Source of the DNA: Theobroma cacao
Taxonomy: Eukaryota > Streptophyta > Magnoliopsida > Malvales > Malvaceae
Length of the DNA: 64,000 nucleotides
Reading direction: 5' to 3'
Assembly (NCBI RefSeq): GCF_000208745.1
Contig: NC_030856.1
Coordinates: 20,848,710-20,912,709, forward strand
Part shown: piece by piece, positions 47,468 through 59,082 of the stretch
Numbering within the stretch: the stretch's first letter is position 1
Layout: every line of letters begins with the position of its first letter
Program-made: the position numbers and the translations under genes
Notes under the pieces: model-generated
Databases searched by the model: none
The model's input: the letters and a program-made list of their open reading frames with translations, nothing else
What the model was told of the DNA's origin: nothing

Positions 47468-49864
47468 TGTCATGACCCAAATTCCAGGCCATGACTGGCA
47501 TATGGACCCAATGGACATAACCCACTAAGCCCAAGCAAGCCTGTCTATATGATATGTTCATACTTCCATCAAAAATTTCTAAAGTTCTATTTCATAATTA
47601 CAATTCAAAATAATGCTAACCATTGCCATTTCATAGTGGCATTACCAATTAAATATACATAATTTGTGTAAAACATATATCTTAGTACTTTACATCACAT
47701 ATACATATTTATAACAAAATAACCCTAGGCTTCCAACAGAGTGACCAAGGTGAAGGTGAGGCTACAGAATGCCAAGATACTTACCAAGGATACAAAATTA
47801 CGAAGACACCTCGACCTAGCTACCGGCTGCCTCCTGATCTAAAAACATGAAGTTGAAATGGTGAGTATAAACCCAATGAGTGAACAAGGAAGGGAACAAG
47901 CAAACAATAAGGAAAATTTAGAGAAATCATGATGCATATATCTTTAAAACAATGCCATTTAGTTTAGATCTTATCAAAACCCCTCATTAAACCCTAAATG
48001 AGTAAAGCTCTTGACGATAAAGGGTCCATGCTCAACAAAGGATTTAAAGAGTGAAAACTTTAATAGCATTCAAGCAAATTAAGTCAAGTAAACGACGGAT
48101 CTTTGCTGCAGCAAAATTTGGGCTCAAGTTATTAACTGGACGAGGGTTTCTCAACTGGCCGAGGGTTTTTCTCTAAACTTCCTTATTTTAAACTTAATTA
48201 GATAAACCCCTAAATGTTGGAAGTCCATGATCGATTATGGTGTAAATGAAATGGAAAAATATGGCTAAAACCAGCAAGATAGCATACCGGAGAAAAAGTT
48301 TCTGGCTGCAGCGAGATTCAAGTGGCCAAAACAGAAAGTTTTTCGCTACAGCGAGGAGCTTAAGCAACTTTCTCACTGTAGTGAGAATCAAGCCAATGTA
48401 ACCCTCCAAACCCGAGAGTTTTTTGCTGCAGCGAGAAACAAGACACCAACAACAAATTTTCATTTCTCTTAAGAAAAGGCCATTTAGCTGCAACGAAAAA
48501 ATCAACTTGAACATGCTTAGAAATTTCCAAGATTTAACATGCAACATTCACAAGTATTACAACCATACATCATACTCATGAACTTTCTATAGCACACATA
48601 TTTATATATATAAATATACATCATCATGCATACCATTCCCCCCATCATCAGCTCATGTGCACTCCCCACTCGCACATAGCTGGGTCAGTATCAGCTCATG
48701 TGCTCTCTTAGATGCACATGGCTAGGTCATCATCATCACACAAAAAGGAACATCCAATGCATATTATACATATCAACATATTGCTATAACACATGAACCA
48801 TTTATATGGCACATTTTCACAAGATAAAAACATTTACCAAAAGCTTGTTCCCTATGTAGATTTTTAAAGAAAAGTTGGATAAAATCATTCAAATGTTTTG
48901 TACAACACATTCATATTCCCAAAACGATTTTGAAATGCAAGTTCACTCACCGATATTCGTTAAATTTTTACTCAACTCCAACTTCCTCTATTGGTCTAAA
49001 TGGGGCGGTGGGGCTTCGTTGGAACCTATCATCAGATTGGCATCACAATTAACTCAATTCATACAACCATAATTTCTAAAAGCTATCTCTTAACTAGCAT
49101 CCAATTGCCATTCTCAACTCTTAAAAATCAACTCTAATTTACTACTCACGTTAGTAGCGTTGTAAATTTGAAATTCTTTCTAATGATTCTCTAAACTATT
49201 ACAAAAGCTCCCTCTTTCTCTCTCTAAACACCTAGCTAATAAGAGAAAGTATGGAAGTAAGATTTTTCAAGGGTTTTAAAGTGAGAGAGTGAAAGAGCAC
49301 GAAAGTTCTATGAAAGGGTACACAAAAGTATGAAAAGTGGAGCTAGCTAGAGAGTGTTACGGAAGCTTGAAGAGAACTCCCATGGAGGAGGAAGAAACAT
49401 GAGAGGGGCGAAGGAAGAAGAAGGAGAAGCTACTGGAAAATGTGAGAAAAAGCTGCTGAAAGATGATATTTATAGCTCATGCTTATCCAACTCCATTTAA
49501 ATTACGAAATTACCCTTAACAATTTAGCTTACTCTCCTCCAATCCTTAATGCAATCTTTTTGCTATTTTAATACTAGGATAAAGTCCCTAATAGTCTAGA
49601 AATACTTAGTTTCACAAAAACTTAAAAATTTTGATCTGAGATGAAAAATAACCATTTTACCCTTACCTTGGGAATCATCATTATTTTTATTTCCTTCGTC
49701 ATTATACTCGTATTTCATCATTCATTTATGCCTTAGGCCTACTTAGGCCTTAATATTGTTTAAAAGCTTACTTTTAGGGGCTTACTAAAGAAATGACAAC
49801 TACCCTTAGCCCGTGTTATTGCGTCTATGCCTAGTTACGAACCTATAGAGGTCGAGGTCTCACA
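47468..49864 (-). mobile_element. Solo LTR of a third family (2397 bp), TSD CACGC/CACAC
   Basis: On the plus strand begins TGTCATGACCC and ends GAGGTCTCACA. Flanks are CACGC (47463-47467) and CACAC (49865-49869), differing by one change at a CpG. Joining the flanks restores the array unit ...cagtcacgcaatgcc. No internal region is present. A 117-codon minus frame at 48194-48547 and other frames have no domain. The strand is inferred by analogy with the other LTRs. Confidence 0.87.
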
Positions 49865-50304
49865 CACACAATGCCTAGAAACCAATTACATAATGTCTAA
49901 AGCTAGAGACGCAATGATTAAGTTACGCAATACGAAAAAACCAGTCTTGTAATACCTAAAAACCAATGACATAATAGCTAAAAACTAGTAATGCAATACT
50001 TAATAACTAATTGATTTTCCTACTCGTAGCCAAGTTTAAACTACCAAAGTCATACAATATTCTAATTTATAGATATATCTAATTAATTTTAACCCCCCAA
50101 CTTTGGAGTTCTATAAATAAACCAATAAATCTAAGAACCTAAATCACATACCTTAATGACATCTCTGTTCTTTGGGATGGCGAGATAGACAGTATTTTGT
50201 AAGAAAAAGGAATCGAGATTTAATTTTAAAATTTTTGTCTAGGTGGTAGAATAGAGAAAATCGAAACTATTTTAATTTGTCTGAAATTGTTTAAAGGGCA
50301 TTGT

Positions 50305-51432
50305 TGTCAAATCATGTCAAAAATTAACTAAAAATAATTAAAATTATAAAAAAAGATATTTTTAAATTAGACTTATGAGGAGGATTATTTCTTATAATTT
50401 TCTCTAGTTAAGACCTCATGTAGTGCTACCCAAAAATCAATCTAAAAGGGTGAAAGAGGCCAACCTGCAACTCGCATATGCACTGGCAGAAAATGTTCTC
50501 TTTTTGCCAATGTTCCTAACCTAGATCTAGGGAAGAGGCATCTAGAAATGAATTCCTTTAGTATTTAAACAAAAAAAATATGTAAAGAAACAAGAATAAC
50601 AACCGATAACAGCAAGCACAAAGCAGAGGTAGTGGCTGGATATTACGGCAAGCAGCCAGTACAATACACTGTATTCCTCGTTAGTCAACAGCTTAATCAG
50701 CTTACAATCACGATTGTGTTATCATGAGACTCTTGTTCATACAAGGTGTCAAAGATAGCCATTCCCCTTGTCTCAAGCAAATAAGCCACGAACAAACCAT
50801 AACACAATATGACTAACCCGTAAACTCCATAGTAGAGAAACTCATTTTTTCTACCTACAAAAGTCAGTAAAGGACTGAACACAGCACCAAAGGTGAGCGC
50901 TTGCCTCACCATTGATGAGGTCGAGTTCCTCACAGATGTGGGAAATAACTCTGTCACATATACCAATACTACATTAAATGCCATGCAGGGACTAAAAAAA
51001 GCTACTAGCTCTAGTCTAATTTGAATGCCTTTGTGCTCATTTACTGCACCATAAATTATACTGTATACCCCACTTGCAATCGAAAATGTTAGCATTGAAG
51101 TTGTCCTTGTACATCTTTTTATCAGAAGAAAGGTAAGGAAATAAGTTGGGATGTCTAATAAGCCATTCAGTGTAAGACTCAAGTATGTATTGATACTTAA
51201 ATTCCCAACCCCTAACAGCATGCCATAGTAAACCATTCCAACGCCAAAACCAAGGGCCATAGCAGCTAGTAGCCTTCGTAGAGCCATCTTCTCCATAACA
51301 AGTCCTTCATGGATGCGTACATATCCAACTTATTCGTCAGTTCCTCCTGCAGAGGAATGTCAACTAGATATGAGTTGAAGCCATCAACATTAACTGGTCC
51401 AAACTTTTTTAGAATTGCCATAGCTTTAACCT
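50305..51432. repeat. Segmental duplication block B, left part
   Basis: Matches 407-1550 of block A: MULE-like terminus, 3' flank and the C-terminal half of OCT. It ends at the target repeat AACCT of the Copia element. It continues at 61927. Confidence 0.9.
50697..51432 (-). pseudogene. OCT-B, C-terminal part (broken transporter gene)
   Basis: The minus strand carries the second half of an organic cation/carnitine transporter, very close to OCT-A. The last 196 or so codons are open, to the same IVIVS end. At 51284-51285 one C (G on the coding strand) is missing compared with OCT-A at 1399-1403, which shifts the frame. The upstream codons to 51432 are in another frame. At 51432 the gene is cut by a Copia element. 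The rest is at 61927-62690. Any protein from this half would lack the first six helices. Confidence 0.93.
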
Positions 51433-51726
51433 TGTTAATGTAATGAAGAGAGAAAGGGCAGAGTATATGAAGAAGATAATGATCAGAATTGTTTCACTAA
51501 TATAAAAAAGAATACTTATATGCCTTATCTACATAAAAGACACTTGTAAATATGATTAACAAGTGTCAGCGTTAATGTACATGCACACTAACACATCAAA
51601 GCACAACTCAAAACATTACATTAATATTAAGCATCAGCACAAAGAAGCAAACTAAGCTAAAGAAGAAAAATGTGTTAACAAAGTAACATCCACGTGCAGC
51701 CACCATGCAAGTATTACTCATCAACA
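51433..51726 (-). repeat. 3' LTR of the OCT-B Copia element (294 bp)
   Basis: On the plus strand begins TGTTAATGTAATG and ends ACTCATCAACA. It aligns with the split right LTR. The polypurine tract (minus strand ATGGAGGAG, about 51727-51735) adjoins it. Confidence 0.95.
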
Positions 51727-53413
51727 CTCCTCCATAATACTTGCAACTTGCACATTCATTTTGCTTATCAAGTACTCGAATCTTGGTTTTCCTAAAGCCT
51801 TAGTCATGATATCAGCTATTTGCAGTTCTGAACAGTAATACTAGACATTAATTTCACCTAACCTCTCAGCATCTCTAATGGCATGAAACTTGACTTGAAT
51901 ATGCTTAGTCTTTCCATGAAAAATAGGGTTCTTGGTGATAGTAATAGTTTATTTGTTATCCATCAATAATGCAGTAGGAAATTTTTGAGGAAACTGCATA
52001 TCAGTAAGCATATTTCTCAACCAAATAGCTTGGTTGGAAGTTGCAGCAGCTGATATCTACTCTGCTTCGACTGTAGATTGAGCAACAATGGGTTGTTTAT
52101 GTGAGCTCCAGCAGAAGGCTCCATTTCCAAGAGTAAAAACATAGCTTGAAGTGCTTTTGGAATCATCTCTATTTCCTGCCCAATCACTGTCAGAGTAAGT
52201 AGTAAGTAGTAAGTTTGGATTTCTGGTATAACAGATTCCAAAGTCTAAAGTGCCCTTCAAATACTTTAACACATGTTTCTAGCAGCAAAATGGAGATGTG
52301 TAGGCTCCTTCATAAACCTTGACAGCAAGCTCACAGAAAACATAATATCTGGTCTTGAAGAGCATATGAACAGAAGATTATCAATCAAACTTCTAAATTG
52401 AGACGAATCCTTTAGCTTGCTACCATTATGCATTGACAATTTCTCATTTACAGCTAATGGTGTAGCTGTAGGTTTGCACTGGAGCATATGAAACCTTCTT
52501 AGAACCTTAGTGACATATTTTTATTGGGACAAAAATACCCCTGCAGTAAATTGTTTAATCTCCTGACCAAGGAAGAAAGTCATTAGTCCCAAGTCAAACA
52601 TCTCAAATGCATTTTGCATTTGCTTCTTGAACAATTACAGAGTAGTCTCATCTCCTCCAACAATCATTAAGTCATCCACATATATTGAGACAATCAATGG
52701 AGATTGATTTTCACACGTGAACACATACAATGTATCTTCATTGTTGCTCTTTGTAAAACCTTTGGAGATCAAATAAGCATCAATTCTGCTATACCATGAC
52801 CGTGGGGCTTGCTTCAAACCATACAAAGCCTTATGAAGCTTGTAGACTTTGTTTGGTTCATCAGCAACTTCAAATCCCAATGGCTGCTGGATAAATTTCT
52901 TCTTTAAGAATTCCATTAAGGAAAGCAGATTTCACATCAAGATGATGCACATTCCATCCAAAGATAGCTGACAAAGCTAACAATAGTCAAATTGTATCAA
53001 ACCTTGCCACTGGGGTAAATGTTTCCCAGTAATCAACACCAGGCTGTTGACTATATCCTTTGACTACTAGTCGAGCTTTGTATCTATTGAGAGATCCATC
53101 TGGATTCACTTCTTCTTATAATCCATTTGACTCCAATTATATTTTTATTTGGAGGTCGATCAACTAATGACCATGTGCCATTCTTGTTGATCATATAGAG
53201 TTCTTCCTTCATAGCATTTAACCATTCTGGTTGTTTAGCATCATCTTCATAAGAAGTAGGTTCTTCAATTGCTGCATAGCTTCTGTGATAGACATCACTA
53301 AGTGATCTAGTACCCCTCATAGGCTCATCATCAATATTGTGATCAACATCAGCATCAATCTCTGGAAGAGATTGTATTGAACTTGGATTTTGAGACTCCA
53401 CAAGATTTGGCAT
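51721..53413 (-). pseudogene. Copia reverse transcriptase and RNase H (OCT-B element)
   Basis: The minus strand has EPTSYEDDAKQPEWLNAMKEE and WSLVDRPPNKNIIGVKWI at the start. Reverse transcriptase follows with LHKALYGLKQAPRSW and the catalytic SIYVDDLMIVGG. The connection has PTATPLAVNEKL and LIDNLLFICSSRPDI. RNase H has YSDSDWAGNRDDSKSTSSYVF and AQSTVEAE. Stops and frameshifts separate the pieces (for example near 52634, 52500 and 52057). The last codons end at the TGA in 51721-51723, inside the LTR, which is normal for this kind of element. Confidence 0.87.
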
Positions 53414-54721
53414 ATCTCAATTCCAACTTCCTGCTTCATCAAAAGACAAATTTCTGCTGATAACAACTCTACCAGAATTAGGCAAGTAGGTTCTGTAAGC
53501 CTTAAACTTAGAACTATAGCCAATAAAAATGGCTTTTTGAGCTCTATGCTGCAACTTATCCCTCATAGCTTCTGCTATATGAACATAACAAATGCAACCA
53601 AAGACTTTTAAATGCTCTATTGAAGGTCTTTGATCAAACTAGACTTCATATGGTGATTTGCCACCAAGTGCTTGAGTAGGAAGTATATTTTGCAAATATA
53701 CTACAGTGTTGCAAGCTTCAGCCCAGAGTTTGGTGGGGAGATTCTTCTCAAACAATAGAGTTTTTGCCATATCAAGAATAGTCCTATTCTTCCTCTCACT
53801 GACAACATTTTGTTGAGGAGAATAAGGAGCAGAGAATTAATGACAAATGCCTACTGCTGCCAAAAAATCAGTAAATTGTTTAGAGACATATTCTCTTCCG
53901 TTGTCTGTTCTTAGAGTTTTAATTTTGAAGCCAATATCCACTTCCACCAAGGCTTTAAATTTTTGGAATAACTCAAATACTTCAGACTTGGCTTTCATGA
54001 AGTATATCCAGCACCATCTAGTTCTGTCATCTATGAAAATCAAGTAATATCTGCTAGCATTTAATGACTCTACTTTCATTGGTCATACTACATCAAAATG
54101 AATCAAATCAAGTTTGAATTTGGCTTTACTGCTGCTGGCAGATGGAAAAGGCTTCCTTGACATCTTGCCATATTGACATGCACTGCAAACTAAGCCTTCA
54201 TCAGTCAACTTAGATAAGTTTCTCAATGAACCAGAAACACTGAGCTGCTTGAGTCCTTTGAAATTGAAATGTCCAAGTCGTTTGTGCCACAAATTGGTCA
54301 GATTTGAATCTGAATTTCTTGCTTGCAAACATAGTTGATCAACAGTTACAGTGAAACACCTCTTATGCATAGGTATGGTCATCAAATAAGAACCAGAGGC
54401 ATCAAATATAACACAAGCATTATCTTTGAACAGCAAAGCATAGTTATTTTCAACTAGTTGTCCAACACTCAGTAAATTTGAAGTAAGTGTAGGAACTAAT
54501 AGGACTTCAGAGATATTCCTGGCACCTGCGAAAATATGAACTCGAACTGTACCTTTCCCAACAACAGGAAGATAAATTCCATTTCCTATTTTGACCCTTG
54601 AATAGTAACTCTTGTCTAAGCTGATGAAAACAGCTTCAGTTGGACTGATATGATTTGAACTCCCACTGTCCAGTAACCATTCTTGATTATCAATTTCATT
54701 TTCTAACATTGTCAGGGCCAT
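53414..54721 (-). pseudogene. Copia protease and integrase (OCT-B element)
   Basis: The minus strand has the protease site WLLDSGSSNHISP near 54690, then LTSNLLSVGQLVE. Integrase starts with LWHKRLGHFNF and CSACQYGKM, followed by the catalytic core with DLIHFDVV, RYYLIFIDDRTRWCWIYF, LRTDNGREYV and SERKNRTILDMA. Open segments are 54721-54083 and 54079-53837. A TGA at the boundary, a TAA after GICH, and a TAG where a Trp is usual (YEV-stop-FDQ) interrupt it. D and E residues of the core look preserved. Confidence 0.87.
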
Positions 54722-55666
54722 GAACAGATTTTCTTTAGCATTAGCAGTAGCTTCAACAGTTTAAAGAACTTTATCAGAAGCAGAGGTCTTCTTTTTGCAT
54801 ACTTTCTCAACATGCCCCATTTCATTACAAGCTTGACACTTTGCATCTGATCTAAACCAGCAACGATCTTCTAAATGGTTCCTTTTCTTGCAATAAGTAC
54901 ACACTTTAAACTTATTTTTTTTAGTTGAAGATTAACCTGCATGAGAAGATTTCTTTTGCAGCTTATCTTTTGTCACCTTCTTACCTTGAGTTTCTGCAGT
55001 AGCTTTCCCTTTACTTGAAGCAAACAGAGCATTTTCCACATTAGCTTCTAGTCGAGATGTTCTTCTTTGCTCAGTGGCTAGGAGTGCACTAACCAGCTAT
55101 GACACTGTGAGTTGTGACAGGTCTTTAACTTGCTCTATGGATGTAACTGTTGCTTCAAATCTATCAGGTAAGTTGATGAGAATCTTTTGAACAAATCTGG
55201 CTTCTGGTAAATCATCTCTAAGCAGCCTCATTTGATTCACCAAATGACTGAGATGATCTATATAATCTTCTACAGTCTGTGACTTTTTCATCCTGATCAG
55301 CTCAAATTCTCTTCTAAGGTTCTGAGCTTGCATTTGCTTGGTTTTTGTTGTACCAAGATAATCTTCCTCAAGTTTGGTCCATGCTTTCTTTGTTGTCTTG
55401 CAACTCATGATCCTGCTAAAGATCTTCTCAAACACAGCAGCTTGAATGAATGACAAAGCTTTGTATCGCTTTGCTACTTCTTCAGAGTGTTACTTGATCT
55501 GATTTATGGTTGCATTATCTCTCAAAGCAGCAGGTTCTTCCTCAATTTCAATGGTTGTCCAGAGATTATAAGCTTTGAGAAATGCCTCCATCTTGACAGC
55601 CCAAACTTGATAGTTTTTGCCATCAAATATAGGTGGAGATATGTGAGAAGCTAAAGTTGAAGACAT
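54722..55666 (-). pseudogene. Copia gag (OCT-B element)
   Basis: The first Met is at 55666 (MSSTLASHISPPIFDGKNYQVW). The frame continues through the retrotransposon gag core (KAWTKLEEDYLG, LRREFELIRMKKSQTVEDYI, LINLPDRFEATVTSIE). Two CCHC knuckles follow in line (CTYCKKRNHLEDRC and CQACNEMGHVEKVC). At least four stops break it, three of which sit where Gln is likely (TAA or TAG). Confidence 0.87.
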
Positions 55667-55745
55667 GCTGAAAATGTCAAGAGATGAATCAACAAAGAAA
55701 AGAAAAGATTCTTGATAATCGTAGGTCCAACAAGATCTTAAAAGA

Positions 55746-55757
55746 GCTCTGATACCA
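55746..55757 (-). promoter_or_regulatory. Primer-binding site of the OCT-B Copia element
   Basis: On the minus strand TGGTATCAGAGC follows the 5' LTR end directly. It is complementary to initiator Met tRNA. Confidence 0.88.
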
Positions 55758-56025
55758 TGTTAATGTAATGAAGAGAGAAAGAGCAGAGTATATGAAGAAG
55801 ATAATGATCAAAATTGTTTCATTGATACAAAAAACAAGACTTATATGCCTTATCTACATAAAAGATATCTGTAAATATGATTAACAAGTGTCAGTGTTAG
55901 TGTACATACACACTAACACATCAAAAGACAGCTCAAAACACTACATTAATATTAAGCATCAACACAAAGAAGCAAACTGAGCTAAAAAAGAAAATTGTGT
56001 TAACAAAGTAACATCCACGTGCAAT
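55758..56025 (-). repeat. 5' LTR of the OCT-B Copia element, first part
   Basis: Matches 51433-51702. It is broken after ACATCCACGTGCAAT by the Gypsy element; the last 30 bases lie at 61897-61926. A palindrome GTGTTAGTGT-acatac-ACACTAACAC lies at 55894-55919. Confidence 0.93.
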
Positions 56026-56666
56026 TGTCACGCCCCTTTTGTGTAGAAAGACGGGACAGCCCGATGGCAAAGGCTTGAGGCTCATGAGTGGGCGAGCAAC
56101 GAGGGCTGGAACCCTAATTTGGCGCCAAGGGGCTTGAGACATCGACAACCATGGTCGGGCAAGTGCGCAGGCCAGTAGACAGACTGGGTGCGTGGGCCAG
56201 CGACAGACAGTGTGTGCGGGCCAGTACGTAGACAGGGCGCGTAACAGAGCTGGTAGACTGATGCGTAGTGGGTGCGCACGAACTGTCCAAGCAGTCTGCC
56301 AAAAGCGCGAGAAGCACTGGCCAGCCCGAGGCTGCGGGGTAGCTGTTGCCTGTCATTGGCAACAGTGCCAAGGGTGTGTCAAAGGGGCCTAGCAGAGTTC
56401 AAAACAGCCCCTAGCAGTTGGGAACTGCTTTGTAACGACTCCAAGGGGTCTTAGGCTATATAAACCCCTTGAGTCCCCACATTTGGGACTATTGACTCTT
56501 GTATTGGAAATTCTATCAATAAAAGCTCTCTCTTTGTTCTCTCAACTCTCTTGTGCTTGCCAAAATCGATCCTAATTCACTAACTTGAGAAAGCTGCTAG
56601 CTTTTCTAACCACCTTTACCAAGGCAAAGGTTAGGCCGCACGGGTCAAGAGAAAACCCACGTGACA
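56026..56666 (+). repeat. 5' LTR of the block B Gypsy element
   Basis: Begins TGTCACGCCCC and ends CACGTGACA. A TATA box TATATAAA is at 56457-56464, and an AATAAA signal at 56518-56523, in the order expected for U3-R-U5. Confidence 0.93.
56457..56464 (+). promoter_or_regulatory. TATA box in the Gypsy 5' LTR
   Basis: TATATAAA stands about 55 bases before AATAAA at 56518-56523. In the 3' LTR the matching place reads TGTATAAA (about 61688-61695), one or two changes away. Confidence 0.7.
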
Positions 56667-56668
56667 CT

Positions 56669-56679
56669 TGGTATCAGAG
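56669..56679 (+). promoter_or_regulatory. Primer-binding site of the block B Gypsy element
   Basis: TGGTATCAGAG two bases after the 5' LTR, complementary to initiator Met tRNA. Confidence 0.85.
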
Positions 56680-56684
56680 AGACA

Positions 56685-57790
56685 ATGGCAAACATGAGGT
56701 TTGGAGTGGGCACCGAGGGTGTTGCTTCCACCCCCGATACAAGGGAGACACGTTTGAGTAAGGTGAAGAGGAAATCCATCTCGAGGGACCTTCTCGCCTC
56801 GGTAGAGTTTAGGCTGACCCACCAAGAGGAGCGTGTGGCAGAGCTGGCTGACTGTTGGGAGGCAGGTGAGGCTCGGACGGATGGGTGTGAGGAGCAAATG
56901 GTGGAGTTGCGAGAAGACCTGCAGGCCGCGCTCAACGAGACCCTTGAGGCATTAACCCAGCTTGATGCTAGGCGAGAGGCTAAGGCCGAGCAGCTGTGAC
57001 TCGAGATGAGCGAGCTCGAAGCGTGCAAAGCACTCCTTGGAGGAATGCTAGCCATGCAGTCGACTAGCAAGGTGGACTTCCCCAAATCGAAGGACTTCAA
57101 GGGCCAGTGGAGTGCCCAAGACATAGATAACTTCGTGTGGGGGATGGAGCAATACTTCCGAGTCACCAACATTGTTGATGATGGTAAGAAAATTAACACT
57201 ACCTCGATATATCTTACTGACTTGGCATGTTTGTGGTGGCGCAGGAGGTGTAACGAGAGGCATGATGGAGCTGCCATCTCGACTTAGGCTAACTTTGTGC
57301 ATGAGCTGAAAGCGCAATTCTATCCCGAGTACGTGCAAGATGAGGCGCTCAAAAAATTGAGGCACCTAACGCAGCAAGAGAGAGTTCGGGAGTATGTGAA
57401 GGAGTTCACCGAACTCATGCTGCAAATCAGTGACCTAGGCAAGCGGGAAGCCTTGTTCTGCTTCCTCGATGGATTGAGGTCGTGGGAGAGACAAGAGCTT
57501 CAACGCGGCGGGGTTCAAGACATCACTGCTGCAATGGCTGCTGCTGAGTCCTTGATCGAGTTTCGCAAGGGGGATGCGAAGAAGTATGCGGGGAAAGGCA
57601 AGGCCAAGGTGAAGGCCACTGCCAAGCCACTACCGAGGAGCATTACCAGCGGGCAAGGCAGCACACGGGGTACTGACCAAGGCAGCCGTGCGGAGAATAA
57701 GGGCAAAGGGTCCTTGACATATTTCCTATGTGACGGGCCACGCTTGGTCTGAGACTACCCCAAGAGGGCTAAGCTATCTGCCATCACCCA
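56685..57790 (+). pseudogene. Gypsy gag (block B element)
   Basis: Starts at the ATG at 56685 (MANMRFGVGTEGV), shortly after the primer site. An Arg/Glu-rich coiled region ends at a TGA at 56998. It continues with SKVDFPKSKDFKGQ, FVWGMEQYF, LWWRRRCNERHDG, a TAG, then FVHELKAQFYPEY and ERVREYVKEFTELML, typical of the Gypsy gag core. A basic tail precedes FLCDGP, a shortened zinc-knuckle-like stretch whose later Cys reads Tyr (DYPKRAK). A TGA follows FLCDGPRLV. Confidence 0.87.
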
Positions 57791-58398
57791 AGAGGAGGGA
57801 AATGAGGGGCAACAGCAGCGGGATTCCTTGAGATTAGGCACCATGATGCTGACGGCACTAAAATAGCACAAGTCGAGCCGTAACAAGGGCCTGATGTTTG
57901 TGGACATAACGGTGGAGGGCAAGAAGTTGAAAGTGCTAGTTGACAAAAGAGCAAGCGATCTATTCACCTCTACTGAGACAGCAAAGTTGTTGGGGCTGGA
58001 CACCAAGGCAAGGGTAGTGCGCATCAAGACTGTCAACAGCAAGGATATCCCCACCATTGGCACCGCAAGCAGCCTGGACGAGCAGTTAGGTGAGTGGGTC
58101 GATAATGAAATTATTAAAGTCATTCCTTTGGATGATTATGACTTTGTGATTGGGGTAGATTTCCTTGACCGAATAAATGGCATGGTTGTCCTATTCTTGA
58201 ACTGCATTATGATTCTTGACCCTCGAGGATAATGTATGGTGCTGGTGAGGCGTGAGTAGCAATGCGCGACCAAGACGCTGAGCACCATACAGCTAACAGA
58301 TGGTGTGCGCAGGGGCGAAGGAGACCTTTGTAGCCACGCTGTCCTTAAATGAGGGTAAGCCGAGCGAGGTTGCACCCGTGCTGAACGAGGTAGAATGA
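57791..58398 (+). pseudogene. Gypsy aspartic protease (block B element)
   Basis: The plus strand has MFVDITVEGKKLKVLVD followed by KRAS: the D-T-G-A active site is altered after its Asp, with Arg where Gly is needed (AGA, one G-to-A change from GGA). The flap region and IIKVIPLDDYDFVIGVDFL follow, and then stops near 58230, 58256 and 58396. Protease activity is not expected. Confidence 0.8.
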
Positions 58399-59082
58399 GT
58401 GCTGGACCAGTACACAGATGTCATGTCAACCAAGCTGCCAAGCTCCTTGCCACCCAAGCGCGAGGTGGACCATAAGATCGAGCTTGTGCCGCCCGCGCAG
58501 CCACCTGCGAGGGCACTTTACCGAATGGCACCCCTAGAGCTAGCTGAATTACACCGAAAACTTACTGAGTTGATCGAGGCAGGCTTTATTCATCCTAGCA
58601 AGGCACCCTATGGTGCGCCTATCCTCTTCCAAAGGAAGCACGATGGGATGCTACGGCTGTGCATCAACTACCGAGCACTCAACAAGCTGACCATCCAAAA
58701 CTACTATCCAATCCCCAACATCTCTGAGCTGTTCGACCAGCTAGATAAGGCCCAAGTCTTCTCCAAACTTGACCTGCGGTCCGGGTACTACCAGGTGAGG
58801 ATTGCCGAAGGGGACCAAGAGAAGACTGTCTGCGTAACGCGCTACGGCAGCTTCGAGTTCCTAGTCATGCCCTTCGGCCTAACCAAAGCCCTCGCGACGT
58901 TTTGCACGCTCATGAGCAAGGTATTGTCATCGTTCCTTGACAAGTTTGTGGTCGTATACCTTGACGACATTGTCGTTTTTAGCAGGACCATGGCAGAACA
59001 TGTGGGACACTTGAGGGCTGTGTTTGAGAGCCTAAGGCAGCACCAGCTGTATGTTAAGCAGGAAAAGTGCTGCTTTGCCTAG
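58399..59082 (+). pseudogene. Gypsy reverse transcriptase (block B element)
   Basis: An open frame of 227 codons: KREVDHKIELVPP, LYRMAPLELAELHRKL, APYGAPILFQRKHDG, LRLCINYRALNK, FSKLDLRSGYYQVRI, the catalytic VVYLDDIVVFSRT, and QLYVKQEKCCFA. A TAG in place of Gln ends it at 59080-59082. The continuation ([12 protein letters not shown]) lies in the same frame. It is the best preserved pol domain of this element. The Asp pair of the motif is intact. Confidence 0.9.

Larger units (their letters stand above)
46716..50412. mobile_element. MULE-like element X with inverted short-repeat arrays
   Basis: The two ends are diverged inverted repeats: left ttagttaaaagggtttttat, right end in reverse complement ttaactagagaaaattat. 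Both read on into aaatacccct- and cctcata-type sequence. Candidate 9-bp target repeats ACCTAATGT (46707-46715) and ACCTCATGT (50413-50421) match at eight positions, the length expected for Mutator-like elements. Inside are a 55-bp tandem repeat, an array of 20-26 bp units in one direction, and arrays in the other direction. No transposase is seen, so it is non-autonomous. A solo LTR (47468-49864) has inserted in the array. The terminus is also present beside OCT-A and at 17126. Confidence 0.7.

Noticed and set aside
56631..57365. Several long frames antisense to the Gypsy gag, including a 210-codon one
   Set aside because: GC-rich coding sequence gives open antisense frames; the plus-strand gag matches known domains.
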